Assembly (NCBI GenBank): GCA_028818695.1
Contig: JAPPNK010000006.1
Coordinates: 12,955 to 76,954, forward strand
Origin: Candidatus Poribacteria bacterium
GTDB lineage: Bacteria; Poribacteria; WGA-4E; GCA-2687025
Direction of reading: 5' to 3'
Length of the DNA: 64,000 nt
Part shown: positions 26,427-36,800 of the stretch, one piece after another
How the letters are laid out: each line of letters begins with the position of its first letter
Position numbering within the stretch: the first letter of the stretch is position 1
Position numbers and translations under genes: made by a program
Notes under the pieces: model-generated
Seen by the model: only the letters and a program-made list of their open reading frames with translations
What the model was told of the DNA's origin: nothing
The model's database searches: none

Positions 26427-27359
26427 TCAATCTCCGTCTTTGCCGTCGGTTAGATTCAGCAATTCGGCGATCTTGGGGAGAAGCGGGACGCCGACCCTCG
26501 CCTCAAATTCGGCGGCGCTTCCAAACAAGTCGGCAAATTCGGCGGCAATGTCCATCCCGTTCTCTTTTGCCGCTTCTAAGTCCATTTTAGCCCTGCTCCA
26601 TCGTCCTCGCCTCATCCGCTGACAGCCGCGAATAAAATATGCGGCGCCGAGATTCTTGCGCGCGCCGGCGTCTTTTGGGTTCAGCTCAATCGCTTTTTCA
26701 AAAGACCGAATGCCCTCCTCCATCTGATTCATTCTGACGTACGCGATGCCGAGGTTGTTGAAGGCGCCGGCGTCTTTTGGGTTCAGCTCAATCGCCTTGT
26801 TGAAATCTCGGACAGCGTCGTCGTACTTGCCCGCATCGAGAAATACGGAGCCGCGCCCAAAAAAGAGGTCGGGATCCTGCGGTTTAATATGGATCGCCTT
26901 GATAAATTCATCAACGGCGCGGTCGTAGTCGCCTTGTTCTTTGCGGGAGTGGCCGAGTCCGTTGTAGGCTTCAACCGATTTTGGGTCGCGCCTGAGAGCC
27001 ATGTTGAAATCGCTGATGGCGTTGTCGTACTGCTCTATGCAAGCGTAGGCGTTTCCTCGGTTGACATACATTTTAGCCATATCTGGTCTGAGCTCAATGG
27101 CTTTGTTGTAGCATTCGATCGCCTTGCCGTACTCGCCGATTTTGAAATAGACGACGCCGAGATTAAAGCGCGCGGGGGTGAAATGCGGCTGCATTTTTAG
27201 AACTTCTTTGTATTGCTCAATTGCAATCCGATACCATTTTCGCCGTTCTTTTTCTTCTGGGCCCGCATATTTTGGATTCAACCTTATGGACGCCGCAAAG
27301 CGGCAATTCGGCAATTGAGGTTGATCATGAACGCCGCCGCGTTTAATTTCCGTTGCCAT
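26427..27359 (-). CDS. TPR-repeat protein in the defence operon
   Basis: A 310-residue protein made mainly of tetratricopeptide repeats. At least seven 34-residue units are recognisable from phrases such as FNLGVVYFKIGEYGKAIE, NRGNAYACIEQYDNAI and two copies of AIELNPKDAGA. No signal peptide. AAAGGAG seven bases before the ATG at 27359 fixes the start; the longer frame to 27521 has none. Its first 17 bases overlap the end of the FRG gene, so it is translated with it. TPR proteins usually bind other proteins, so it could bridge the FRG protein and the R-M enzymes. Confidence 0.85.
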   Translation of the reverse strand: MATEIKRGGVHDQPQLPNCRFAASIRLNPKYAGPEEKERRKWYRIAIEQYKEVLKMQPHFTPARFNLGVVYFKIGEYGKAIECYNKAIELRPDMAKMYVNRGNAYACIEQYDNAISDFNMALRRDPKSVEAYNGLGHSRKEQGDYDRAVDEFIKAIHIKPQDPDLFFGRGSVFLDAGKYDDAVRDFNKAIELNPKDAGAFNNLGIAYVRMNQMEEGIRSFEKAIELNPKDAGARKNLGAAYFIRGCQRMRRGRWSRAKMDLEAAKENGMDIAAEFADLFGSAAEFEARVGVPLLPKIAELLNLTDGKDGD

Positions 27360-28032
27360 TACCATCTCCTTTGTTTTCGGAGGTGAGAGATCTGTAAAAA
27401 CCCGCATAAACGCTCTCATGCGCGTCTTGGTTTCTGATATACCCATGCAGATCGTTGTAGATCGTCTCTGACGAGATGCCATGACGTTTTCGAAGACGAT
27501 CCAGCAGACGCTGTTTCTCATCGGAGGGAATCGTCACGCTAGAGTATAAGCTCGGCTCAATGATCCCGTTCGGCGCCAGAACAAAAATGCTTTTCTGCGC
27601 AATAACTCGGTTTCTGGGAAAACGAGGCGACTCAATGCGCTCTTTCAATTCGCCTTCGCGATTCAAAATGTAAATCATGCCGTCCTCGTTAGGAAAGCCG
27701 TCGCACGCGAAAAACAATGCGATCAGGTAATCAATCGTGAAATCGATGAGATTGGTTCTGCCTCCGTAATGTTGGAGCCATGTCAGAAGCTCGAAATCGC
27801 TCTCAATTTCGTTGTCGTAGGTCCTAGCCCATTCCAAGATTTCTTCTTGAACTCGACCGATGTCGAAAAACTCCGATTCGATGTCGTCCGCATAGCGCCG
27901 ATAGAGGCTTGAAGAGACGGGATGTTCAAACGCCTTCGGCTCGCCGCGAAAGATATAATTTCCATCGTCCGACTCCCGGTCTATTGCTTGAATGATCTGC
28001 CTGACCGCGTCCAAGCCGCCTCCGTCGTTCAC
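27343..28032 (-). CDS. FRG-domain protein, first gene of the defence operon
   Basis: A 229-residue FRG-domain protein. The defining features are YIFRGE near residue 27, SSSLYRR, and LLTWLQHYGGRTNLIDFT near 82-99 followed by ALFFACDG. FRG domains are common in phage-defence and toxin-like loci, but their biochemical activity is not settled. The start is GTG at 28032 with GGAG five bases upstream. The tail is low complexity (GDGNGNGN) and overlaps the TPR start. Being first in the operon, it may have an effector or sensor role. Confidence 0.85.
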   Translation of the reverse strand: MNDGGGLDAVRQIIQAIDRESDDGNYIFRGEPKAFEHPVSSSLYRRYADDIESEFFDIGRVQEEILEWARTYDNEIESDFELLTWLQHYGGRTNLIDFTIDYLIALFFACDGFPNEDGMIYILNREGELKERIESPRFPRNRVIAQKSIFVLAPNGIIEPSLYSSVTIPSDEKQRLLDRLRKRHGISSETIYNDLHGYIRNQDAHESVYAGFYRSLTSENKGDGNGNGN

Positions 28033-28077
28033 ACTCGCTCCGTTCGTTCAGCTCATCAACTCTGCCTGCTCATTTAA

Positions 28078-28106
28078 TTGATGGCGCGCTTCGGCTCAGT
28101 TGTCAA
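28078..28106 (-). promoter_or_regulatory. possible promoter of the FRG/R-M operon
   Basis: On the minus strand a perfect TTGACA (28106 to 28101) lies just past the stop of the upstream membrane protein gene. Seventeen bases later is CATCAA (28083 to 28078), a poor -10 box; AT-rich sequence follows. The -35 is convincing, the -10 is not. Confidence 0.35.
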
Positions 28107-28113
28107 GCGTCCC

Positions 28114-30030
28114 TCAACCCGGCATGATACGGTAAGGAACCCCCGTAAACAACCCAACCAAGATCCAGACACCCCCTATCAGCGCATCCCCGACCACAAC
28201 CCCCAAGAAAAACGGGCGCCACCGCCGATACCCTCGAAAACCGAGAGCCTTCAAAATCATAAACTTGAACGCCCAGCCCCAAAAAAACGAAAACCAGACC
28301 GTATGCGGCGCCCAACTGGTCGTCATCGCATAACCCAGCGGATGCAAACGCCACCATGTAAACCGATAGCGCAAAAAGATGAGACCCGACATCGCCGCCG
28401 TCCCAACGCCGATATAACCGAGCTCCGTCCAGCTCGTGTCCGACTGCGCCAGTATCTGCCGAGACGCCCGCTGAAACGGCTCCGGCGCCGGCCAATAACC
28501 CAGATTCAAACCGCCTTTGGAATACCAGAGCCATACGCCCGCAATATACGCCGTGAATATCCCCAGCAGTATCGCCGCCGCCATCGGAACGATCGTCTTG
28601 CGGCGCCGAACCTTGACCGCATCCGCCGCTTTCAACGAGTTCATCATATGCGGCATCATGAACTCCCGCATATCGAACATGAGCGTCTTTTCATACGCCA
28701 AGAGCGTCAAATCCCGCGGGGGAATGCGCGACGTCCCAAGCGGTATGACAAGATAATCGGACGGGCGGAAGATCGCCAGCAGGAAAAAGAAGCCGCCGTC
28801 TGTCACCATCCAGGTCAGCACAACGCACATCGCAAAAAACAGCAGATGAACCGACAACGCGACCCAAAACGACATCCCCGCCAACTTGCATAGAAAGCTG
28901 AGCGAAAGGATTCCTCCGACAACGCCGAAAAACGCCGCGCGGTACGGCAGCGCCTCATCCTCGTCCGAAGCGTTCGTCTTTATACCGAGAGCCTTGCGGG
29001 CGATGCCGCCTAGATGATGCCGCGCAAGCCACAGAACGTACACAAACAGCGCCAGATACCCGCCCATTTCCTGGCGGTTCGCCATCGTCCATCCGCTCAC
29101 ATTCAACCCGAACGCGATAGACGCGACGCTCTGCGCCTTATACACAAGATAAAAAAGCCAGAAGCTGAGCGACACATCCAAAGGCAGCAGGTAGGTGAAA
29201 CCGATCACGGTCGGATAGATATGCATATGCAGCCAACGCAAGCCTGTCCAAGGCCTGTCTGAAAAGAGCGGGTTCGGGTTGAAGCCCATCGGTATTTGTG
29301 GGAAGGACGGGATATGCGCATGGACGCCGTTGACGAGATGAATCGCAACTGGTATGGAGCATCCGAGCCATGTCATTTTGTTGCGGAAGAAGGCGTTGAA
29401 CGCGCCGCCTCCGCTTGGCTCCATCGTCATTTCGGCGGGCAGCTTCACCAGCGGGAAGGCGAAACGCTCATGCTCAACCCACTGCTTGCGCAGCATGACC
29501 GACCCGCACAGCATGACAATATAGCTCAGAAGAACATAGCCGATCCAGATGAGCGCCGGGCGGATCCACAGCTCCCATGGGATGCGCCCGTTCGGTCCGA
29601 CGCCTTCATAAAATTGACGCGCCGCCTCCGAGTCGCTCACGACAAGCCATTCGGGGATATGCGGATACAGCAAGTTTGCCCAGTCGTTCGACTCGTTGGC
29701 GAAATAGTACGGGGAGGTGAGCATGAACAGGTGGTAGCGCAAAAACCCGGAGGACGGGATGCCCGACGCGACGATCATCATGATCCATATGACCATCAGC
29801 TCCGCGGCGGAAAAGGCGGCTGAGGGGCGTATGCGCCGAAGGGCGGGGTTGATCGCCAAGATCAGCAGCGAAAAGAGGAAAAACTGCCCTATCGGAAAAT
29901 GGTTGCCTGCGATGAACGTGTTGCGGACATAGTAATCGTTGTAGGGCGTCAAGGCAGACAAAAAAAGAACATACAACGCCCCGACAGCAAACGCGCGCCA
30001 TGTGAAGCCCCGCGGCGCATCGCTTTTCAT
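28114..30030 (-). CDS. multi-pass membrane protein, DUF6785/DUF6784 type
   Basis: A 638-residue integral membrane protein with a dozen or more hydrophobic segments beginning at about residue 13. Conserved-looking loops include TPYNDYYVRNTF near the N-terminus and IPMGFNPNPLF in the middle. Proteins of this kind are frequent in Poribacteria and Planctomycetota and have an oligopeptide-transporter-like fold by annotation; their substrate is unknown. It starts three bases after the thiamine pyrophosphokinase stop (TAATCGATG), so they share an mRNA. A second member of the same type is at 62350. Confidence 0.7.
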   Translation of the reverse strand: MKSDAPRGFTWRAFAVGALYVLFLSALTPYNDYYVRNTFIAGNHFPIGQFFLFSLLILAINPALRRIRPSAAFSAAELMVIWIMMIVASGIPSSGFLRYHLFMLTSPYYFANESNDWANLLYPHIPEWLVVSDSEAARQFYEGVGPNGRIPWELWIRPALIWIGYVLLSYIVMLCGSVMLRKQWVEHERFAFPLVKLPAEMTMEPSGGGAFNAFFRNKMTWLGCSIPVAIHLVNGVHAHIPSFPQIPMGFNPNPLFSDRPWTGLRWLHMHIYPTVIGFTYLLPLDVSLSFWLFYLVYKAQSVASIAFGLNVSGWTMANRQEMGGYLALFVYVLWLARHHLGGIARKALGIKTNASDEDEALPYRAAFFGVVGGILSLSFLCKLAGMSFWVALSVHLLFFAMCVVLTWMVTDGGFFFLLAIFRPSDYLVIPLGTSRIPPRDLTLLAYEKTLMFDMREFMMPHMMNSLKAADAVKVRRRKTIVPMAAAILLGIFTAYIAGVWLWYSKGGLNLGYWPAPEPFQRASRQILAQSDTSWTELGYIGVGTAAMSGLIFLRYRFTWWRLHPLGYAMTTSWAPHTVWFSFFWGWAFKFMILKALGFRGYRRWRPFFLGVVVGDALIGGVWILVGLFTGVPYRIMPG

Positions 30031-30033
30031 CGA

Positions 30034-30729
30034 TTATGACCAGTTGTGCGCAACATAGACAGGAGGAGACCGCTCATCCAGCTGAATGCGGACATGGTCG
30101 GCGTCCGGAAGAAACTCGTTGCGGAGCGCGTTCGCGCGGCGGTTCGACAGGCTAAAGCTGAGAAGCGGCCAGCGCAAGCCCTCTGTCCAGCAGACGCGCG
30201 CCTCGCCGGCAAACGGAAGGAACGACACGCGGTTGAGTCCAGACCCTTTCCGCCGAAGAGACAGCTTTTCAACGCACAGATAGAGCGCCTCTTTCGGCTC
30301 TGACAGCCGCGCTTCGGCTCCCAGGTCATGCGCTTCGTATAACAGCAGCATATTGCCAAGAAAATGGTCATGGTCGAAGGCGTCCTGCCGCGGGAACGCT
30401 CCGTGGATGTCGATCTTCCGCCTTTGAAGTTCAAGGGCGGCATGCAGGGCGAGCTGCCCGTCGGTGAGGTCTTTGTCGGTTTGTCCTTCCCATCTGCGTT
30501 CGATATGCGCGAAAGAGCTGTCTTCGAGAGCAGACAGGTTGAAGGAGTCGAAGTCGCCGATGATAAGCGCGGCGTTCGGCGCGGCGTCAAGCCACTCAAG
30601 CGTTTCGGCTCCTCCGTCCGCAAAGACGCAGACGGTGTTCGCCTGCCGCGCGGAGCGTTCATAAAAGGCGCGCGCCGACAGGTCGTACCGTCCATTCAAA
30701 AACAGCGCGGCGCGCAAGCGATTTGACAT
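30034..30729 (-). CDS. thiamine pyrophosphokinase
   Basis: A 231-residue enzyme that transfers pyrophosphate from ATP to thiamine. Motifs in order: FADGGAETL near 36-44, IGDFDS near 57-62, QTDKDLTDGQLAL near 82-94 and a FDHDHFLGNMLLL segment near 117 in place of the usual GGRxDH. The C-terminal beta-rich thiamine-binding part is present. Promoter and ATG are so close (see 30737-30765) that the mRNA is probably leaderless. The downstream membrane protein could be a transporter linked to thiamine, but that is only suggested by co-transcription. Confidence 0.88.
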   Translation of the reverse strand: MSNRLRAALFLNGRYDLSARAFYERSARQANTVCVFADGGAETLEWLDAAPNAALIIGDFDSFNLSALEDSSFAHIERRWEGQTDKDLTDGQLALHAALELQRRKIDIHGAFPRQDAFDHDHFLGNMLLLYEAHDLGAEARLSEPKEALYLCVEKLSLRRKGSGLNRVSFLPFAGEARVCWTEGLRWPLLSFSLSNRRANALRNEFLPDADHVRIQLDERSPPVYVAHNWS

Positions 30730-30736
30730 GCCTGCA

Positions 30737-30765
30737 AGTGTAAGCCGTCATGACATATCTGTCAA
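30737..30765 (-). promoter_or_regulatory. near-consensus promoter giving a leaderless thiamine pyrophosphokinase mRNA
   Basis: Minus strand: perfect TTGACA (30765 to 30760), 17-base spacer, TACACT (30742 to 30737), then seven bases to the ATG at 30729. The same seven-base spacing is seen at 580-609. Confidence 0.65.
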
Positions 30766-30881
30766 CGCCTGCGCCGATCTGGCATCCCTGATCGAATAGC
30801 GGCTCCCTCATTCCCGTCCGTCTTTCTGTGATTCCTGCCCATTTCTCCGTTTCTCCCCGTGATTCCCGCCCTTTTCTCCGT

Positions 30882-30903
30882 CATTCTCGCGCAAGCGGGA
30901 ATC
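30882..30903. repeat. dispersed palindromic repeat (CATTCCCGC...GCGGGAATC type)
   Basis: A hairpin with the sequence form CATTCTCGCGCAAGCGGGAATC. Related copies lie at 33642-33663 and 54091-54112, always between genes. This palindrome is widespread in many bacterial genomes. Confidence 0.75.
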
Positions 30904-30950
30904 TTATCGTTGGCGCGATAATTGCATAGAAACTCCCAAGAGACTATTCT
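30904..30950 (+). promoter_or_regulatory. clpB promoter region with adjoining palindrome
   Basis: TTATCG (30904-30909) and CGATAA (30916-30921) form a 6-bp inverted repeat directly beside a candidate promoter: TTGCAT (30922-30927), 17-base spacer, TATTCT (30945-30950). The palindrome could be an operator. No CIRCE element or heat-shock-sigma pattern is seen. Confidence 0.4.
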
Positions 30951-30969
30951 TTAGAAGAAAGGTTGAACA

Positions 30970-33561
30970 ATGAGAATGGAACGACTGACCGTCAAGGCAA
31001 AAGATGCGCTTCAGCTCGCCCATGAGTACGCCAGCGAGCGCGATCATCCGGAGCTGTCGCCTGAGCATACGCTGCTAGCGCTCCTAGACCAGACCGAATC
31101 GCCCGTCTCCGCGGTCTTGCAAAGCGCCGGCGTTGAACCAGCGCAGGCGCGCGCCGAGGTACTGGCGGAGGTGGAGAAAAAGCCGCGCGTGACCGGCGCC
31201 GCCGACCTGCTCATGTCCTCCAGCTCCCGCCGCGCCCTGGACGACGCTTGGAAACAGGCAAAAGCGCTCGGCGACGAATACTTGAGCGTGGAGCATCTGC
31301 TGATCGGCATTTTAAAACAGAAAGAAACGCCGGCGGCGAAGGTCCTGCGCGAGCTGGGTCTCACAACCGAAACGGCGCTGGAAACGCTTGAGACCGTGCG
31401 CGGCGGACATACCGCCGACAGCCCCAACGCCGAAGAACGGTACCACGCTTTAGAACGGTACGGACGCGACTACACCGCTCTTGCGGAAGCCGGCAAGTTA
31501 GATCCTGTCATCGGGCGCGACGCGGAAATACGGCGCGTCATGCAGGCGCTCTCTAGACGCACTAAAAACAACCCGGCGCTCATCGGGGAGCCGGGCGTCG
31601 GCAAAACGGCCATTGCGGAAGGCTTAGCCCAGCGCATCGTCGCCGGCGATGTCCCAGAAAGCTTGAAAAACAAACGGCTTGTCGCGCTTGACATGGGCGC
31701 GCTCGTCGCCGGCACAAAATTTCGAGGCGAGTTTGAAGATCGACTCAAGGCGCTACTGAAAGAGGTGAACAAGTCGGACGGGCAGATCATACTCTTCATT
31801 GATGAAATGCATACAATCGTCGGCGCGGGCGCCGCGGAAGGCGCCATGGACGCCTCCAACATGCTCAAGCCCGCTCTCGCGCGCGGCGAACTGCGCTGCA
31901 TCGGGGCGACGACGCTGGACGAATACCGCAAGCGCATCGAAAAGGACGCCGCGCTGGAACGCCGTTTTCAACCTGTCATGGTGGATGAGCCGAATGTGGA
32001 GGAAACGGTCGCCATTCTGCGCGGACTGAAGGAACGGTACGAAGTCCATCATGGCGTTCGGATACAGGACTCGGCGCTGGTCGCGGCGGCGTCGCTTTCC
32101 CGCCGTTACATCTCCGACAGATTTCTGCCGGACAAGGCGGTCGACCTCATGGACGAATCCGCCTCGCGCCTCCGCATGGAGATCGACAGCGTCCCAACGC
32201 CCATTGACGAGGTGGATAGGCGCATGATTCAGTTGGAGATTGAACGGCGCGCCCTAGAAAATGAAAAAGACGCCGCCTCAAAGGAACGGCTGGAACGGCT
32301 CAACGGCGAAATGGCGGAGCTGAAAGAGCGCGCCGCCGCGCTCAAATTGCGCTGGGAATCTGAAAAACAGGCGATACAGGACCAGCGCGAAACAATGGAG
32401 CGCATTGAACAGCTGAAAATCGACCTGGAGCAAGCGCAGAGAGAAAGCGACTTTGCAAAAGCGGGGCGCATCCAGTACGGGGACCTGCCTGAAATGGAGC
32501 GGCAGCTGGAAAACGCCATGAAAGCGCAGGACGGAATCGAGCCGATGCTCAAAGAGGAGGTGACGCCGGACGACATCGCCGAAGTGGTCGCCTCATGGAC
32601 AGGCGTTCCCGTCTCGCGTATGATGGAAGGCGAAACCAAAAAGCTGATACAGATGGAGAAGATCCTGCGCGAAAGGGTCGTCGGACAGGACGAAGCGGTC
32701 GAAGCGCTCTCAAACGCGGTGCGAAGGGCGCGGGCGGGACTGCAGGACGCGAACCGCCCCATCGGCTCGTTCATCTTCCTAGGTCCAACAGGCGTCGGCA
32801 AAACAGAACTCGCAAAGACGCTCGCCGACTTCCTGTTCGACTCCCCCGACGCAATGACCCGAATCGACATGAGCGAGTATATGGAGCGGCACTCCGTCGC
32901 CCGGCTCATCGGCGCGCCCCCTGGCTATATTGGACACGACGAAGGAGGTCAGCTGACCGAAGCCGTGCGCCGCAAGCCGTACTCGGTCGTCCTATTTGAC
33001 GAAATCGAAAAGGCGCACCCGGAGACGCTGAACGCCCTGCTGCAAGTCCTGGACGACGGAAGAATGACCGACAGCCAAGGGCGCGTCGTCGACTTCCGAA
33101 ACGCCGTCATCGTCATGACCTCCAACATCGGCAGCCAGTGGATACAGGAGGCGGAAGATGTGGACTCGGCGCGCGAAAAGTCGGGAGCCGAATTGAGATC
33201 AACCTTCAGACCTGAATTTTTGAACCGCATTGACGAGATCATCTTCTTCAACCGCTTGACTCCGGAGGCGCTGGAGAAGATTGTCGACATTCAGTTTGCG
33301 GAGCTGAAACAGCGCGCGGCAGAGAAAAACCTGACGCTTTCGCTGACGGAACAAGCGCGCCGATGGGTCGCTAAAAAAGGGTACGACCCCGCCTACGGCG
33401 CCCGACCTCTCAAACGGCTCTTTCAGCGCGAGGTGTTGAACCCGCTGGCGAAGAGCATGTTAAAGGGCGAGATAAAAGACGGCGCCGAAGTCAAAATCGA
33501 ACTGAACGAAGACGGCGGCGTCCTCTTCAACATCGACTATCCCGTTCAGCAAGCCTCATGA
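30970..33561 (+). CDS. clpB: ATP-dependent disaggregase ClpB
   Basis: An 863-residue hexameric AAA+ chaperone that pulls aggregated proteins apart with DnaK. It has the N-terminal Clp repeats, a first nucleotide-binding domain with GEPGVGKT near 206-213 and LFIDEMHT, the middle coiled coil (about 400-525, rich in E, K and R), and a second domain with GPTGVGKT near 606-613 and [12 protein letters not shown]. Length equals that of typical ClpB (about 860), and the middle domain separates it from ClpA/ClpC. The ATG at 30970 follows GAAAGGTTGAACA. A candidate promoter and palindrome precede it. Confidence 0.97.
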   Translation: MRMERLTVKAKDALQLAHEYASERDHPELSPEHTLLALLDQTESPVSAVLQSAGVEPAQARAEVLAEVEKKPRVTGAADLLMSSSSRRALDDAWKQAKALGDEYLSVEHLLIGILKQKETPAAKVLRELGLTTETALETLETVRGGHTADSPNAEERYHALERYGRDYTALAEAGKLDPVIGRDAEIRRVMQALSRRTKNNPALIGEPGVGKTAIAEGLAQRIVAGDVPESLKNKRLVALDMGALVAGTKFRGEFEDRLKALLKEVNKSDGQIILFIDEMHTIVGAGAAEGAMDASNMLKPALARGELRCIGATTLDEYRKRIEKDAALERRFQPVMVDEPNVEETVAILRGLKERYEVHHGVRIQDSALVAAASLSRRYISDRFLPDKAVDLMDESASRLRMEIDSVPTPIDEVDRRMIQLEIERRALENEKDAASKERLERLNGEMAELKERAAALKLRWESEKQAIQDQRETMERIEQLKIDLEQAQRESDFAKAGRIQYGDLPEMERQLENAMKAQDGIEPMLKEEVTPDDIAEVVASWTGVPVSRMMEGETKKLIQMEKILRERVVGQDEAVEALSNAVRRARAGLQDANRPIGSFIFLGPTGVGKTELAKTLADFLFDSPDAMTRIDMSEYMERHSVARLIGAPPGYIGHDEGGQLTEAVRRKPYSVVLFDEIEKAHPETLNALLQVLDDGRMTDSQGRVVDFRNAVIVMTSNIGSQWIQEAEDVDSAREKSGAELRSTFRPEFLNRIDEIIFFNRLTPEALEKIVDIQFAELKQRAAEKNLTLSLTEQARRWVAKKGYDPAYGARPLKRLFQREVLNPLAKSMLKGEIKDGAEVKIELNEDGGVLFNIDYPVQQAS

Positions 33562-33568
33562 ACTGACG

Positions 33569-33690
33569 CCATGCTTAAAGTTGGGACAGTTGAACGAATG
33601 ATCTCTCTATTTATGGGAAAAGGCGTCGCCAACCAGGCCGTCATTCCCGCGAAAGCGGGAATCCAGAGTCCAATCGACGACGTCCGCATT
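33569..33690 (+). repeat. dispersed intergenic repeat, copy 2
   Basis: Matches the 19144-19281 element almost base for base from ATGCTTAAAGTTGGGAC onward, and contains an intact palindrome (33642-33663). The remaining gap to 33862 holds a degenerate palindrome-like stretch near 33812 and no gene I can support. Confidence 0.8.
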
Positions 33691-33862
33691 CACAATCAGA
33701 TTTGTCCTAACTCAAGGCGTAAGCTCAGTATGAACGGTCCGCCTCTTATGTGTTGGGACATCGTATCGGATGAATCGTTTTGGAAGCGAACAAGCCTCCG
33801 CTTAACGGAGTGTCATTTCCGCGCAGGCGCAAAACCAGAAGCGCGCCAGGAACCGGCCGCGC

Positions 33863-36800
33863 ATGGTTAAACGCGCGCTAAAGGCGGCAGGCGCGTTGGT
33901 CTTGCGTCTCTTTTTTGGGGCGGCGACGCTGTGCGCCCTCCAATCCACGCCCGCCGACGCGCAAACGCTCCCTCAGCAGTGGCTCCCTGCGTCCCCGCTG
34001 TCGCTTCAAGACGGACGCGCCGCGCCGCGGCAGGCAGACATCGCTGCGGCGGGGACGTATGCCGCGGTTGTGTGGAGCGCAGATCCGTTCGGAGTTCAGA
34101 CGCTGTTTTGGAGAGAAAGCGTAGACAGGGGCGAAACATGGGAGCCTGTAACGCTGCTATTCCCGCCGGACGCCGAAAGAACGGAGCCGGCCGCGGCGCA
34201 CGACGGCTCCTCGCTCTGGGTCGCATGGACGCAGCGCAGCCCGGACGGCGGAACCGACATCTGGACGGCGCGCCGTTCCGAAAACGGATGGACAAGCCCA
34301 ACCCGCGCAACAGCGGCAGGCTCCGCCGCCCGTCCGCGGCTCGCTGTCACGCGCTCAAGCCCGCGCCGGGCTGCGCTGGCGTATGAAGATCGTTCCGGCG
34401 CCTTTCCGCGCGCCATGCTTGTGGAATCGGAGAACGGCGGAACCGTATGGTCTGCGCCGCGCCCTCTGGGAGACGCTGACGCGCCGACCGCTCAACCGGA
34501 CGTCGCAGCTATCAACGGCGTCTTTCATCTGGTGTGGCAAGATTTTCGGACGCCTCAACCGCATCTGTACTACGCGGCGCGCGGCAGAGGATTCGCCTCT
34601 CCGATTCGCCGTCTGTCGCAAACGCCCGGCGTTCGCTCGCCTTTTATCGACGCCAGGGACGGCAAGCTTCTCGCCGCCTGGGAAGGGCAGCCGGGCGCCG
34701 GCGGTCCCGACATCTACGCGGCTCTCGGCGATTCAAACACGCGCGAATGGACTCCCCCCTCTGCCTTGACAAACACCGCCTCGCAGTCGGCGCGCCCAAC
34801 CGGCTCCGTCTGGGGCGGGGGCGCCGTCGTCGTTTGGCAGGACGGCAGAAGCGGTCTGTTTGATCTCTACGCCGCCCAAATGCAGCCGGACGGATCTTGG
34901 GACGCCCCTTTCGCGCTCATCGAATCGCCCGCGCCATCGACGCTGCCGAGAATGTCGGCGTCCTTCGATCTGCCGGGAGGACAGGCGCAGCTGATATGGA
35001 TGGAAAACGGAGCCGTTCTTCATTCAGCGCGTGACTCGATTCCGCCCGATAGACCCTCCCAGCCCGTTCATTTTGACCTCTCCGCCAACGCGGGATGGGA
35101 CGACGACGGAACGCTCCTGTTTAGATGGGAAGAAACGCTCGGCGCCCATGCCTATCAAGCCGACCTAACGATAGACGGAGCCGAAACCCAAACCATCATG
35201 CTGGACGCTCCGACTCTCACGCTGACGCTGGCGGCGGGAACGGCGGTCTTAACCGTAACCGCCGTAGACGCGGTCGGAAACGCAAGCGAGCCGTCCATTC
35301 CGAGCGTCCCTGTGCGCGTTGACTCCATCCCGCCGGCGGCGCGAATTTACCGCCCTGTCGACGGCGAACAGCTCTTCGCAGAATACGCCGCCCTCTTTTC
35401 ATGCGTTGACGCGAACCTGAAATCATGCGTCGTTGAGATCGGCGAGGGGGAGAACCCGTCTGAATGGGCGCCGCTGGCAGGTCCGTTCATCGAATCGTTT
35501 GAGGAGCCGCAGTCGGCGCTGTTTCAAGTGAACCGGCGCAGCGGCGTCGTAACCCTCCGCGTCCGCGCCGAAGACGCCGCCGGCAACAGGTCCGAAGCGG
35601 TCGCGCGCGCCGTTGTGGATGTTGAGGAGCCGCCGGCAGCGCAGATTGAGAGCCACTCTCCGCTTTGGGAGGAGCCGATCTTAGCGACAGGCAGGCGAGA
35701 CGCCGACTGGTCCGACGCGGCGCAGCGGCTCGCCTATATCTCGGATGAATCTGGAGCCGCCGATCTCTGGACTGCGCGGCTGGACGGCTCCGACGCCTCT
35801 CCCGCGGCGGCGGACGCTTTTCTAGACGCCTCCCCGTCATGGCATCCGAACGGGAGATGGATCGCGTATGCGTCGCTGCGCGGCGGCGTGTGGCAGATCG
35901 CGGCGCGCGACTGGCGCACAGGCGAGGAAAAGCCGCTCGTCATATCGGAATACGAGGACCGCGAGCCGTCTTGGTCGCCAGACGGAAGCGCGCTGGCGTT
36001 TGTGAGCGCGCGAAGCGGCCGCGACGAGATCTATCTGCTTGAAAACGCCGAGGCAGCGTTGAACGACGCGCCCCCGCTCATTCGACGAGCCGTTCGAGGC
36101 GGCGTCCCCGGCAGACGCCCCAGTTGGCATCCGAACGGAACGGCGCTTGCGTATGAATCGCTTCAAGGAGGCGCGCCGCATATCTGGACGCTAGACCTAT
36201 ACGAAGGCGCGCCCCGTCCGCTGATTCAGATCGCCGACTCCCGCGCTCCCGTTTACAGCCCCGCAGGAAAGCGCGTCATGTTCACTCGATTTATCAACGG
36301 CTCCCCGTCGCTCTGGGTATGGAGCGCGTTGAGCGGCGACGTTCATCGACTCACCCCCCTAGGGCTGGAGGCGCAATTCGGCGTCTGGACAGCGGGAGAA
36401 TCGGCGGCGTTTGAAACGGGAGGCGATCTGGCGGTCGCCCCGCTTGTTGCGCCGGCGCCTGATCTGGAAGCGCGTATCGCGTCGCCGAGAAGCGGGTCTG
36501 TCGTCAGCGGACGGGTGAAGGTGACAGGCTCCGCGCGCGGCGAACGCTTCGATTCATACGACCTAACCTACGCCCCCGCAGACCGCTCCGCCGCGCCGGT
36601 CTCCGTCACGGGCGTCGCCTCCTCTCCAGTGGAGCGGGACGGGTTCTTGGGCTTATGGAACGCGGAAGGTTTGTCGGGCGATTTCATTCTTCGGCTCATG
36701 GTGAACGGCGCGGACGGTCAGCCCGCCGCATCTGCCGAATCGCGCGTGTCCATTTTGGCGCCGTCCGCCGAGCTGGACATCCGGGAGCCAGGAAACGGCA

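Noticed and set aside
33571-33870. 99-codon plus-strand frame containing VIPAKAGIQ
   Set aside because: This peptide is the usual translation of the dispersed CATTCCCGC palindrome. The frame lies in a repeat and has no ribosome site.
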